A stretch of DNA of 64,000 nucleotides from Umbelopsis isabellina (taxonomy: Eukaryota; Mucoromycota; Umbelopsidomycetes; Umbelopsidales; Umbelopsidaceae): assembly GCA_016758905.1 (NCBI GenBank), contig JAEPQZ010000018.1:186001-250000 (forward strand), written 5' to 3'. The translations under genes and the position numbers were made by a program. Positions 23,701-33,005 of the stretch are shown here, one piece after another (the stretch's first letter is position 1; every line of letters starts with the position of its first letter). Below the pieces are notes generated by a model, which saw only the letters and a program-made list of their open reading frames with translations, made no database searches and had not been told where the DNA came from.

Positions 23701-24728
23701 ATCCTGAGAGCCTGAAGCTAGTTCATCGTCTTCATCTTCGACATCAAACTCTTCCCATTGGTAGGCACCATGATACTCGGTGAAATTTGCATCCTGTTCC
23801 TGCAAACCGTCTAAGATATCCAGATCGTCCGAGGAAGCGACTTGGGGAAGCACCTGCTCCTCTTCCATGCCTTCTTCGGTCTCTTCTGTTTCTTCAGATG
23901 ATGATGTTGATTCTTCGTCGCTTTCCTCCGACTCATAATTTAGGAATGAGAAGATGCCTCGACGTCTTCTCTTGGGAGCAGCTTCTTCATCTGAGGATAG
24001 TTCTATGAACTGACGAATCTCGGCAGCTTCATTAAACGTGACCTTCTTTTTCAGAGCGATTTCTGCAACGGCGGTAATATTCACATCGTCGTCATAACTC
24101 GAAGTCTGTCTTAATATGGAGCGAAGTTGGCTGATTTGAGCAGTCTCCTTCACCGGTACGATTTGCTCAGGGCATGAAGCGTCGGTTTTATTTTCTAGTA
24201 GGGCTAGAATAGGTTCTTGCGAAGTAAGTTGACAGGCGGTGATATTCAAACCATTCTTCACGTGCGCCATAGCGCCTTGCTTCAACAAGTTTTGCACGGC
24301 GGCCAATTCATTCATGTAAGCTGCAATGTGTAATGAGGTATTGCCATTTCCCCAACGATGATCATTGAGTTCAGAAGGACTTGATCTCTGCAAAAAAAAG
24401 AAAAGAAAAACGACCGACGTTCAGTGGAACTGCTTTTTACCGGTTGGGGTGTCCGTTTATTATTGCTCGGGGAAATTTTTACCTGAATCAGCCAGGTGAG
24501 CACTTCCTGACGTTTCTTTTGATTATTGGATGGATGCCATAGTATCCATTGCAAAGCATTTACTCTGCATTCGTCGGTGGGTCCGAACAAGTGGCCAACA
24601 TCCTTGATACCTCGTAGGTTTGTCAGGAACATGGTGATGGACGGAGTTTCTGCATAAAGTTGGCTGATAGTGTCCAAATCTAGCAACTTGACGGCGTCGA
24701 ACCAAGAACTAGCAGCTGCGATGGCCAT
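20756..24728 (-). CDS. BUD4/anillin-like protein with N-terminal ankyrin repeats and C-terminal PH domain
   Basis: Exons 24728-24483, 24387-21361, 21294-21187 and 21115-20756 encode 1,246 aa. Residues about 1-140 contain ankyrin-type units (DECRVNALQWILWHP; GNTSLHIAAYMNELAAVQNLL). A long acidic, disordered middle follows (many E/D/S). A conserved block then begins KLYVRLVAVQDTNVPIPSEP and runs through LSLHVRADSHVKPKTPFARL, which resembles the anillin-homology region of Bud4/Int1 proteins. The last exon is a PH domain (FWRRRYYKAVGARLLAYHDT, PRAAIDLTQVIRL, SFQFTFSNGEKIDFFCDTER, LWVNTLSAAI). Bud4 relatives bind septins and membranes at division and budding sites. The ankyrin part is unusual for Bud4 of ascomycete yeasts. 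Confidence 0.83.
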
Positions 24729-25130
24729 GGGTAGTATCAACGGGGGCGGGGCGGCGGGATGGTGGAACGGGTATATGACGATTGAAAAGGATGGTAAAAA
24801 GGCCCGAGAGGAGGAAACAAAAGAAGGATGAATAGGAAAGTTTACTTTGAGGATAGTTGCTTCTTAAATCTGCCAATTGTTATTCTACTACCAAAATTGG
24901 CCATTTTGCCTTTCCTCTTAGCCAAATACTAAAGCAACCGTTTCGTTCGCTTTTTTATTATTTGGTCCATGGCCATTTAACATCCTTTTCTGCCATGTGT
25001 TGAACATATAAATCAAACGGTTGATAGTATCCTTTATGTTATTTTGCAAAATTTACAACATGGCTTCATGGCCGAAACGGGGTTGGTAGGCAGAACCAAA
25101 AATAAACAAAATAGTTGCGACGTTATGACA
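24729..25130. other. Promoter of the BUD4-like gene and 3' flank of ORC3
   Basis: 402 bp between tandem minus-strand genes. It holds a G-rich purine tract just upstream of the BUD4-like start (about 24740-24840) and A/T-rich sequence beyond. No gene seen. Confidence 0.45.
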
Positions 25131-28100
25131 TCAAATGTTGGACCAGGTCAAGCGGACAACATGATCGGTTTTACGCTGAGTGGCTTTAATGAACCCAAGA
25201 AACTGTAACTCGGCAACTGACCGGATGAAGCGTGCTTGTACTTCATTTTCGTCCATCTTCTTGTTACCCTTCTCTCGCTCTATGACACAACCGAACGCCA
25301 CAAACCAGTCATACAGGTTGATCATTCGCCCACATTCCAGGTACAGCTTGTATAAAATGCATGTATCATGTTCTGTATGTTCGATACTTCCGGGGTCATT
25401 AGAGTTACAGCACGAACAATTAATATAATGTTGTGCCTGACCTAGCGCCGTCTGGATGGATGCCCGAGGTTGAGGAGTAAAAGACTGGGAATTTTTTTTT
25501 GTTTTTAATAAGTACGTGGTTGCGCCTGAAACATCATCTTCCATCGTGTGACAAATTTACCTTCTCGTGGAGCTTAATGCTATTATAATAGATAATCTCG
25601 TGCAATGGGTTTGCTGTGAATGAACCAAGAAAGCGACTGTGGAAATTGTGACAAATTAGTATCAGCGCTAAATGAAGCATTTGCCTTTTGGCCATTGCCT
25701 GTGTCGGTACCTGAATATCTCGTGCAGCCAGTCTGCAATCTCGTTGGAAACCTTGACAGGCTCACCGCCTTTCTTGGTAATAATATACATCTTGACTCGT
25801 TTAGCTGTTTTGGTCTGTCGTCCTTGGTCCAAATCTGGTAGTTGTTCATCCACAACCGTCGCTGCCGCTGTGGGTGGTGTTTCATCCACAGTTTCATCTT
25901 CTGGGATCTCTTCCATTCCCAAGCGTTCCATCCAGCCTTGAAGCTTTTTCTTACAGTCAAGCTCTGTATTGTTTTCTTCAAACACAAATGGAGATGTTTC
26001 ATTATCTTGTCCATCCACCAGTTCACATAAGCCTCTTAATAACTCTTCCAGTGAATCGAGACTCATTTTTCGTACCAGGCTAACAAGCCACTTAAGAAAT
26101 TCGCTTTTGACTAACCCATTCTTGCTCTCAAGCAGTTCCAAATATATCATCCGCTTGGATCGTCGTAATCCAGCAAATGTGGGGAAGCACGCTTGCACAG
26201 TGGTCATTATTTCGAACGCTGCATAGAACGATGTTTGATATTGATCCAGGTCCAAGAGAAATCGAGGTACAGCTTCTATTATCAAATATTCGTCATCTTC
26301 CAATAATCGTAATGCCTCCTGTGGCTTGCTTTCACAAATGCTCTCAATGTATGTTCGGAAGGATTGAAGCATACGGATATGGGTTGCATGATCTTGCGTA
26401 ACATGGCCATTCTCGTACATTTTCATGAGGGTCTCTTTGCCCAAAGGAGAGCCAGTGAATGGTGAAAATATAGAAAGGGGATTTGCATAATAATGATGCA
26501 TCAAAGTAAACTATTCAAGAGCTCGGGTCAAATAGCCATAAAAACTTCAAGCAATATCTTCAGCCCATAACATACCTGCAAACTAGCCATGACGGACCCT
26601 ATGGAAAAGTCAAACAAATAAAAATGATCCAGAAGAAATTTGTATGGCCTTGGTCCGAGTTTAACGGTATGCGTAGGTTTTATAAACAGCTAAGCTTGTT
26701 AAGCTTTTTGTATTCATTATTCGAATGATCACAATATAAAAATATGCTTACATCTTCTATGACCCGATTAAACCATACATCACTTTGCTGTAGCCAAAAC
26801 TTCTCAGTACGAAGTAAACTGAGTGCAGATTTGCTCAAAGATTGATGGAGCGCATTGGAAGATGTGGCAATACCAATAAGGAGAACAATAGGAAGTCGAG
26901 ATCGGTATTCACTGCATTTCCCGGTTAGCATTCATGCTAAAATAAATAACTTGCTTCTAATCATACCATACCTGCATATCTCAAACAAGTCCTCCAATAT
27001 GGAAGGATCAAAACTCTCGAAATCCTGAATAATAACCACAAGGTTCGGCAAGGACAAAGAGTTTGACTGCGATTTGATTACGTGACGGTACCAGCCGTCA
27101 AGGATTTGCATATCATAGTTAGGTAAGCGACCTCTTCTGCCTCTTGTGGTGTTCAAGCTGAACGATTGACTAGTTGGATCTTTTGAACTACCACCAAGCT
27201 CTTCATCTTCATCCATGAGCTCATCATCTTCTTCCTCCTCATCATTATCAAACTCCACTTCGGATCCGAGGAACTGTTCAATCATGTTCCGCATCGTAAA
27301 TCGAAGATTAGAACAATCTCTAGATTGTAGCAGTGCGACGTAGTTGGGAGTTTTGTCTGCTGACTTTGAAGACTGAATGAGTCGACTGGCAATTTGTGTG
27401 AATAGATTGTCGTGATCTGGAGTGTTGATGCCTGTAAAAGCTGGTCAGTATACGCAGGCAAGTAAGAGGACCATGTAATGCAAAAAATATTAACCAGCAA
27501 AAACTAAAGCAGTGGGTATTTCATGAAACGGCAAGGATATTGTTCTGATCAGGTTATTGCATTAGCTCTCACATCCAATCCGGTCTTATTTAAAGGCTAG
27601 TGTAGGCAACGTACCCTGCTGAATGTTCCATTGGTATATGAGCGTTAGATATAAAGTTGTCAATCTGATCAAAAGTCGCTTTGTTCATCTCAACCAGGAT
27701 GTCCTAAAAACCATTGTTAGACCTGAATCACGAATTACTGACAACTATATATTTGCTTACATCTAACACCCCTTTCATGTAACGCCAGCTACTGTTGTAG
27801 CCGTCCGTTCTCAGCTGCATGGCGCCTTCGGTCTCGTCCCCTGTAAAAAGTCGCTGGAATCCGGCGTTTCCAAGCTTGACTTTCGAATTCTGCGAGTTGG
27901 TAGCGTTGATTGCTGCGAAATGCGAGATATTATTTAAAGATGCTACATAAGAAGTGCGTTATCGTGTACTGATGTTATACCTTTATAAGACCTTTTACGC
28001 TTCTTCTGTGTTGGTCTACCTCGGGTACCACCTTTGGGCATGACTAGGAAGCATCCCTAGCAAAACGGAGAAAAAGTCAAATTTGAGAATCTACATACTG

Positions 28101-28159
28101 CCAGCAGTAGAGCTACATTTCTGCGAGCTTACCTCTGAAATCGAATCAAACTGTTCCAT
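25131..28159 (-). CDS. ORC3: Origin recognition complex subunit 3
   Basis: Subunit of the six-part ORC that marks replication origins and loads MCM. Eleven exons: 28159-28133, 28056-27981, 27912-27761, 27703-27615, 27544-27495, 27431-26972, 26911-26752, 26689-26576, 26510-25711, 25636-25561 and 25484-25131, giving 785 aa against 711 in human. The start was chosen because MEQFDSISEGCFLV splices to a GCF motif also found at the human ORC3 N-terminus. Family blocks include HEIPTALVFAGINTPDHDN, VVIIQDFESFDPSILEDLFE, RSRLPIVLLIGIATSSNALH and the C-terminal winged helix ending ATQRKTDHVVRLTWSN. An acidic insertion (DNDEEEEDDELMDEDEELGG) interrupts the ATPase-like domain. It is head-to-head with BRF1. 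Confidence 0.93.
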
Positions 28160-28382
28160 TTGGAGAGTTCAGGGACACGCGCTGAGAAAGCCAGAACTGT
28201 CGAAAACTTGAAACCTTTTGAGGCAGGACTGCTTTTTTGGCCGACACACCAATGCGCATGGATTCGAACCAGTGACATTTGCTGGTCACTCAGGCGTGCA
28301 AACCAATTGGAAACAGAAAGATAGCAAAATTTGGGCTGCGTAAAAAATTTTCGCTGGTATCCTTTATATTTTCAACACTAAA
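28160..28382. promoter_or_regulatory. Bidirectional ORC3/BRF1 promoter
   Basis: 223 bp between divergent start codons. It contains an MCB-like ACACGCGC near 28175, a perfect Pol III B-box sequence at 28260-28270 and an adjoining perfect 6-bp hairpin at 28271-28290. No TATA box is obvious. Confidence 0.55.
28260..28290 (-). promoter_or_regulatory. Isolated Pol III B-box with adjoining hairpin
   Basis: On the minus strand 28270-28260 reads GGTTCGAATCC, an exact match to the B-box consensus GGTTCGANTCC bound by TFIIIC. Directly upstream of it, 28290-28271 forms AGTGAC-(8 nt)-GTCACT. No full tRNA cloverleaf can be built: only three of five T-stem pairs form, and the B-box lies about 11 nt too close to any acceptor partner. 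It could be an extra TFIIIC site or a tRNA 3'-half relic. Confidence 0.55.
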
Positions 28383-30668
28383 ATGCCTTGCGTTTGTGGA
28401 TCTGTCAAGACTGAAGCTGACCCCACGACTGGAACCACAGTATGCGTCTCATGTGGTCTGGTATGTACAACAAAAATTTGTAGTTATGGCCTAAACAACG
28501 TTTGACAGTCGAGTTAATCTGAATTCCAGGTCTTGGAAGAAAATAGCATTGTCGCTGAAGTTACTTTTGGCGAAACCGCAGGCGGTAAAGCTATCCTACA
28601 AGGTTCATACGTGTCGGCGGATAAAGGTAATGAGATAATATGGTGGTATGATATCTTAGAAACTAGTTTAATTGATATCTAATGGATATTATTTTTGTAA
28701 AACAGGGCGGCTGGGAACAACGGGACCGTATGGACGAGGTCGGAGTAATCAAGAGGGCCGTGAACAAGCTTTAGAAAATGGTCGACGACGCACTATGCAT
28801 CTAGCTCACGCTCTTAAACTTCCTGAGCGTTATCAAGAATCAGCCATGCGATTTTATAACCTGGCTCTTACCAATAATTTCACCAAAGGACGAAGGACAG
28901 AAGTTGTTGCTGCTGTGTGCCTGTATGTGGTATGCCGTCAGGAAAAATCCTCACAAATGCTTATCGACTTCTCGGATCTGTTGCAGGTAAGAACAGAAAA
29001 CTCGAAGACTTGGACGATGACCGACTACTAACCATTTTTATTTGCCTGCCTGTAGATTAATGTCTTCGTGCTTGGATCTGTGTTCTTGAAATTCGTTCAA
29101 GTACTTTGTCTTAAAAACTTACCCCTAGTTGACCCTTCTATCTATATCTCGCGTTTTGCCAACGGTCTTGATTTTGGAGATTATACTTCCCGTGTGGCTT
29201 CAGATGCTATTCGTCTTGTGCAAAGAATGGATCGTGATTGGATTAGAACCGGAAGACGTCCCGCTGGTATTTGCGGTGCCTGTCTGCTCATTGCCGCTCG
29301 TATGAACGGTTTTCGTCGTACAGTGCGTGAAATGATTCATGTTGTGAAGGTAGCGGACATTACAATCACGAAACGGTAAGGATTTGATTGTGTATTATAA
29401 ACTAGACGCAAACATGACTAATTAGGTCTCTTTTAGTCTACAAGAATTCAAAACTACTCCATCAGGACAGCTCACCGTGCGAGATTTCAGAGCTGTGTGG
29501 CTGGAATCTGAGGCTGACCCACCGGCATTCAGCAAGGCAAGAAAACGAGTCAAGCATACAGTGGAGGGTAAAGAAGAAACCAAGGAAGAGATTTTACTCG
29601 CCAAACAAGAAACTGCCTTACTCGAAGAGGCTGCTTTGAAGGGTAGCCAATTGATGCTCCCACCAAAGAAACGTAAACGCCAAAACGAGATGGAAAGAAC
29701 TACCTCTTCTACAGCAAACGAGGGCACTGATTCAGCAGTTAGTGACGAAAATGCGTCAGTCGCCAGTGAGAACGGCGAAAAGTCACCTCTTGATGCAAAG
29801 CAAGAAACGATGTCTACGGAGGACAACGAGTTAGCTGATGAGTTAAATACGCTTATGAAGGATGAGGCTTTGTTGAAAGAGGCAGAAAAGTATGAGCAAT
29901 CCATGGACTATAAGATAGACCCGGGAGATGCAGATCTTGCTTCCGTCGATGACGATGAAATCGAGGCCATGTTATTGAATGCAACAGAAGTGGAGGTTAA
30001 GACCAAGGTTTGGTATGAGTTCAACAAGGACTATTTGGAAGAACAACGAATTAAAAAGGAAAAGGAGATCATGGATCGCAAGAACGGTGTCTACAAGAGG
30101 GCCGGGCCGGTACGTTTAGCTCTGGGCTATACTATGATTTTATGTTAAAGGCATGCTAAAACGTTTATAACAGAGGAGAAAAGGAAAGGCAAACGTTGGG
30201 CCAGCGGCTTCGGCTGCAGATGCTGCAAAACAGCTAGTCACTGCCAAGAAGATCTCAAAGAAAATCAATCACTCTATCTTCAACGAGCTGTTTGAAACTG
30301 AAGATTCTCTGACAGCATTGAAAACTAGAAACAACACTCCAGAGCCATCAGCCATCCTTGCTACACAAAAGGACTCTGCTTATGGTGGCAGTCAACTAGC
30401 CCCAACAGCCAATAACGTGGATTACTCCAAGTTCGATATTGTGGAAGAATCTAATGAAGCGCAAACACAGCCAGCAACTCCAGCGAAAGAGAAGCTTGAA
30501 ACGGTTGGAGAAGCTAATGAAGAGGAAGACGAAAATGAAGAAGAAGACGAGGAGCATATGGCTGAAGACGAGAAACTCATGCGCGAGGCTCGTGCACGTA
30601 TGGGCTGGGGCGACGTCAATCCGGACGAAGAGTACTTTGAAGACGAAGATTATGATGACAACGATTAA
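28383..30668 (+). CDS. BRF1: TFIIIB subunit BRF1
   Basis: TFIIB-related factor that recruits RNA polymerase III to tRNA and 5S genes. Six exons, 28383-28460, 28530-28626, 28706-28986, 29056-29375, 29437-30109 and 30174-30668, encode 647 aa. The N-terminal zinc ribbon has two cysteine pairs (MPCVCG and VCVSCGLV). Two cyclin folds follow (LALTNNFTKGRRTEVVAAVC; RRPAGICGACLLIAARMNGF with MIHVVKVADITITKRLQEF). The Brf1-specific TBP-binding homology lies at about residues 445-475 (TKVWYEFNKDYLEEQ). The C-terminus is very acidic (EEEDENEEEDEE) and ends in a glycine/Asp-rich tail. It shares a 223-bp promoter with ORC3 and is convergent with RKI1, stop to stop 70 bp. Confidence 0.96.
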
Positions 30669-30738
30669 GTTCTATGGTTTTGCTCGCTAATTCCCCTGCT
30701 TTTTTCTATACCTCTGTACTTTAATGATGCATTACCGT

Positions 30739-31819
30739 TTATTTCTTTGCTTGTATATTAACACTGCCGTCGGCAGATCCAAAAAAAGCGGTTTCAACCA
30801 TGTTGCAAAATAAACCTACTTCAATAATACCAGGCATTAACTTTAATTGATTTGCCAAATCTGCTGGAGATGGTATCGGTCCAAAGTGTGCATCGATCAC
30901 AAAGTTTCCATTGTCGGTGATCACTGGGCCAGCTTTCTCAGTCGCCTGAGGGATATGTTAAGGACAATTTGTATGAGAACATGAGATTTAAAGGCCCACA
31001 TACCATACGCAAGCTTGCTTTGACGGAGGGATATTTCTCTTTGAGGTGAGATAGGATAGTAGAATAGGCCATCGGCAACACCTCCAAGGGCACGCCATTT
31101 GTCCACTGTTGTGAAGCAGATTTAGTAAATAACGTCTTTAACCCCACAAAGTGATACGTGTGCTGCTCATTACATTTAGTCCCAATTGCCGAGACAGCTT
31201 TCTATCATCTATGGGTGTTTCTGTCAGTTTGCACAGTTCCTCCAAAACAGCTTTAATGTTGTAGGTTTACCTGCAATTATCACCACAGTGCCGGACGCAT
31301 AAGCAATGATCTACATAATTTCAAAATACATTCAGCCAGTAGATGAGCAGCAATTGAGTGGTCTTCCAACATACCTTCTCTTGCAGGTGGCAAGCTCCGC
31401 CGCCCTTTATGCAATTCAAGTCAGGGTCCACTTCGTCAGCACCGTCAATTGTCACATCAATTCTTGGATATCTGCCGATTTGCATATGTATAAGTAGAGT
31501 AAAGAATTATAGAAAAAATTCAATTATGGAATACAAACTGCTCTAAGGTGCCAACTGTAAGATTTGCTTGCTGAATAAGTTGTCGACTTTGAAAGCTGGT
31601 AGGTATATACACAATATGGCTGAGATCTTGTTTCTGGCGAAGACAATCCACGGCATAACGAATGGTAGATCCTGAGCCAATGCCAACAACTCTCCTAGTA
31701 GAATCTATGTAATCGTTGACAGCTCTATACGCTGCAGCTTTTTTTCCTTGTTCTATGCCTACAGCAGTGGAATATAGTCTTGTCGTAGCTAGTCGTATGG
31801 CTTTCGCAGTATGGAGCAT
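30739..31819 (-). CDS. RKI1: Ribose-5-phosphate isomerase (RpiA type)
   Basis: Interconverts ribose-5-phosphate and ribulose-5-phosphate in the non-oxidative pentose phosphate pathway. Six exons, 31819-31539, 31471-31375, 31310-31271, 31208-31174, 31105-31004 and 30945-30739, give 253 aa. The active-site blocks are complete: [34 protein letters not shown] (spanning the exon 1/2 splice), [11 protein letters not shown] and [14 protein letters not shown], ending [20 protein letters not shown]. The fit of YPRID fixes donor GTTTGT at 31538. The N-terminus adds about 20 residues rich in Arg, Ser and Thr without acids ([19 protein letters not shown]), which looks like a mitochondrial presequence; this is inference. 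It is divergent from the p24 gene with 109 bp between starts. Confidence 0.95.
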
Positions 31820-31928
31820 GATTGGCGGGGAAGTAAGCTGGCCAATGGCAGCGCGCCAATTTTCGTAAAGGGGGAAAATGGGCAAACGCAGTTACTGACG
31901 CATTCAACCACGGCTTTCGAAATCCAAC
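31820..31928. promoter_or_regulatory. Compact bidirectional promoter of RKI1 and the p24 gene with CCAAT boxes
   Basis: 109 bp. CCAAT occurs at 31842-31846 and 31856-31860 on the plus strand and as ATTGG at 31821-31825, with a GCGCGCC core between. These fit Hap/NF-Y-type activation of both genes. Binding is inferred from motif only. Confidence 0.5.
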
Positions 31929-32815
31929 ATGCTGCGTGTCTCTGCTATTCTGCTGCTGTCACTGCTGGCTACTTTCGTGAGCGCTATAAAGTTTGATCTG
32001 GCAGCCAGTCCATCATCCTCTGCATACAATGACAGAAAATGTCTTTCTCAATACGTCAGCGAAAACACCATGGTCATTGTCACGGTCAAAGTTGGCGAAG
32101 GCTATAATCAACGTGTGGATCTAGAGGTAAGAAATAGCGCATGCACCAAATTTCAGGACTGTTGGCAAAGCATGTGCATAGATCGACTGACACGAGTGCT
32201 AACACACTTGCAATCACTAGATTTACGATGATAGCGACAGCATGAACAAGTATGCCACACGAAAAGATGTCGGTGAACAAGGCGCTAAGCTTGCGTTCAA
32301 TACTCACACTGACGCATCCATCATTGTCTGCTTTACCAACACTCTCTCAGAAGGTATGTACTAGTAATACTCTTGCTGATTTGCTATTCCTTGTTCTAAA
32401 CTGTAGTTTACAGGCTTCAAGAACAACGCTGGCTACAAGCGCACTATTGATGTTGATTACGACATTGGTGCTGAAGCTTTAGATTATACCAAGATTGCCA
32501 AGGCTGAAAAATTGAAGCCTTTGGAACTTGAACTTCGCAAGCTTGAAAAGGTCGTACAAGAGATTTGGGATGAAATGGAATATTTGAAGAAGCGTGAGGC
32601 TAAGATGAGAGACACCAATGGTATGTGGGCCTGAAAGGTTCCTAGTCACGCATGATCTACATTCTGACCATTTGTTTTTCCTTTGCTATACAGAGTCTAC
32701 TAACGAACGTGTTCAATGGTTCAGTTCCCTCACCATGTTCGCTCTTGTCAGCTTAGGTACATGGCAAGTCATGTACCTTCGTCGCTTCTTCAAGCGCAAG
32801 AGACTTATTGATTAA
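31929..32815 (+). CDS. ERV25: p24-family cargo receptor, ERV25/TMED10-like
   Basis: Type I membrane protein of COPII/COPI vesicles that selects cargo between ER and Golgi. Four exons, 31929-32126, 32221-32353, 32414-32620 and 32694-32815, encode 219 aa. A cleavable signal peptide ([19 protein letters not shown]) leads into the GOLD domain with the conserved cysteine pair (RKCLSQ ... IIVCFTN). A heptad-like helix follows ([20 protein letters not shown]). One membrane span ([21 protein letters not shown]) precedes a short cytosolic tail, [11 protein letters not shown]. The tail has the FF COPII motif and a basic cluster, as in yeast Erv25 (...YFKTKHII), which is why ERV25 is preferred over the other p24 members. 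Confidence 0.93.
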
Positions 32816-33005
32816 ATATTTCTTCGCATAAAAACTGTCCTTTTGCTCAATAAACTATGCGTACTTAGACGCAAAAAACGAGTATGCCTTTGAGGCTGAT
32901 GCATTGCCCGTGGCTTATGGGCTCTTTCGGAGGTTGAATCTATTGTCTTTCACCTGGGATTTTTAAATGACCTTGCTGTCTAGGAAGACCGCCGTTTAAC
33001 AGATT

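Noticed and set aside
24729-24740. Extension of the BUD4-like protein upstream of ATG 24728
   Set aside because: The extra codons start with TTG, not ATG; fungal starts outside ATG are rare and no conserved residues support it.
28246-28318. A tRNA gene around the B-box in the ORC3/BRF1 promoter
   Set aside because: T stem has only three of five pairs, A-box is absent, and the acceptor halves are about 11 nt too close. Kept only as a B-box or possible relic.
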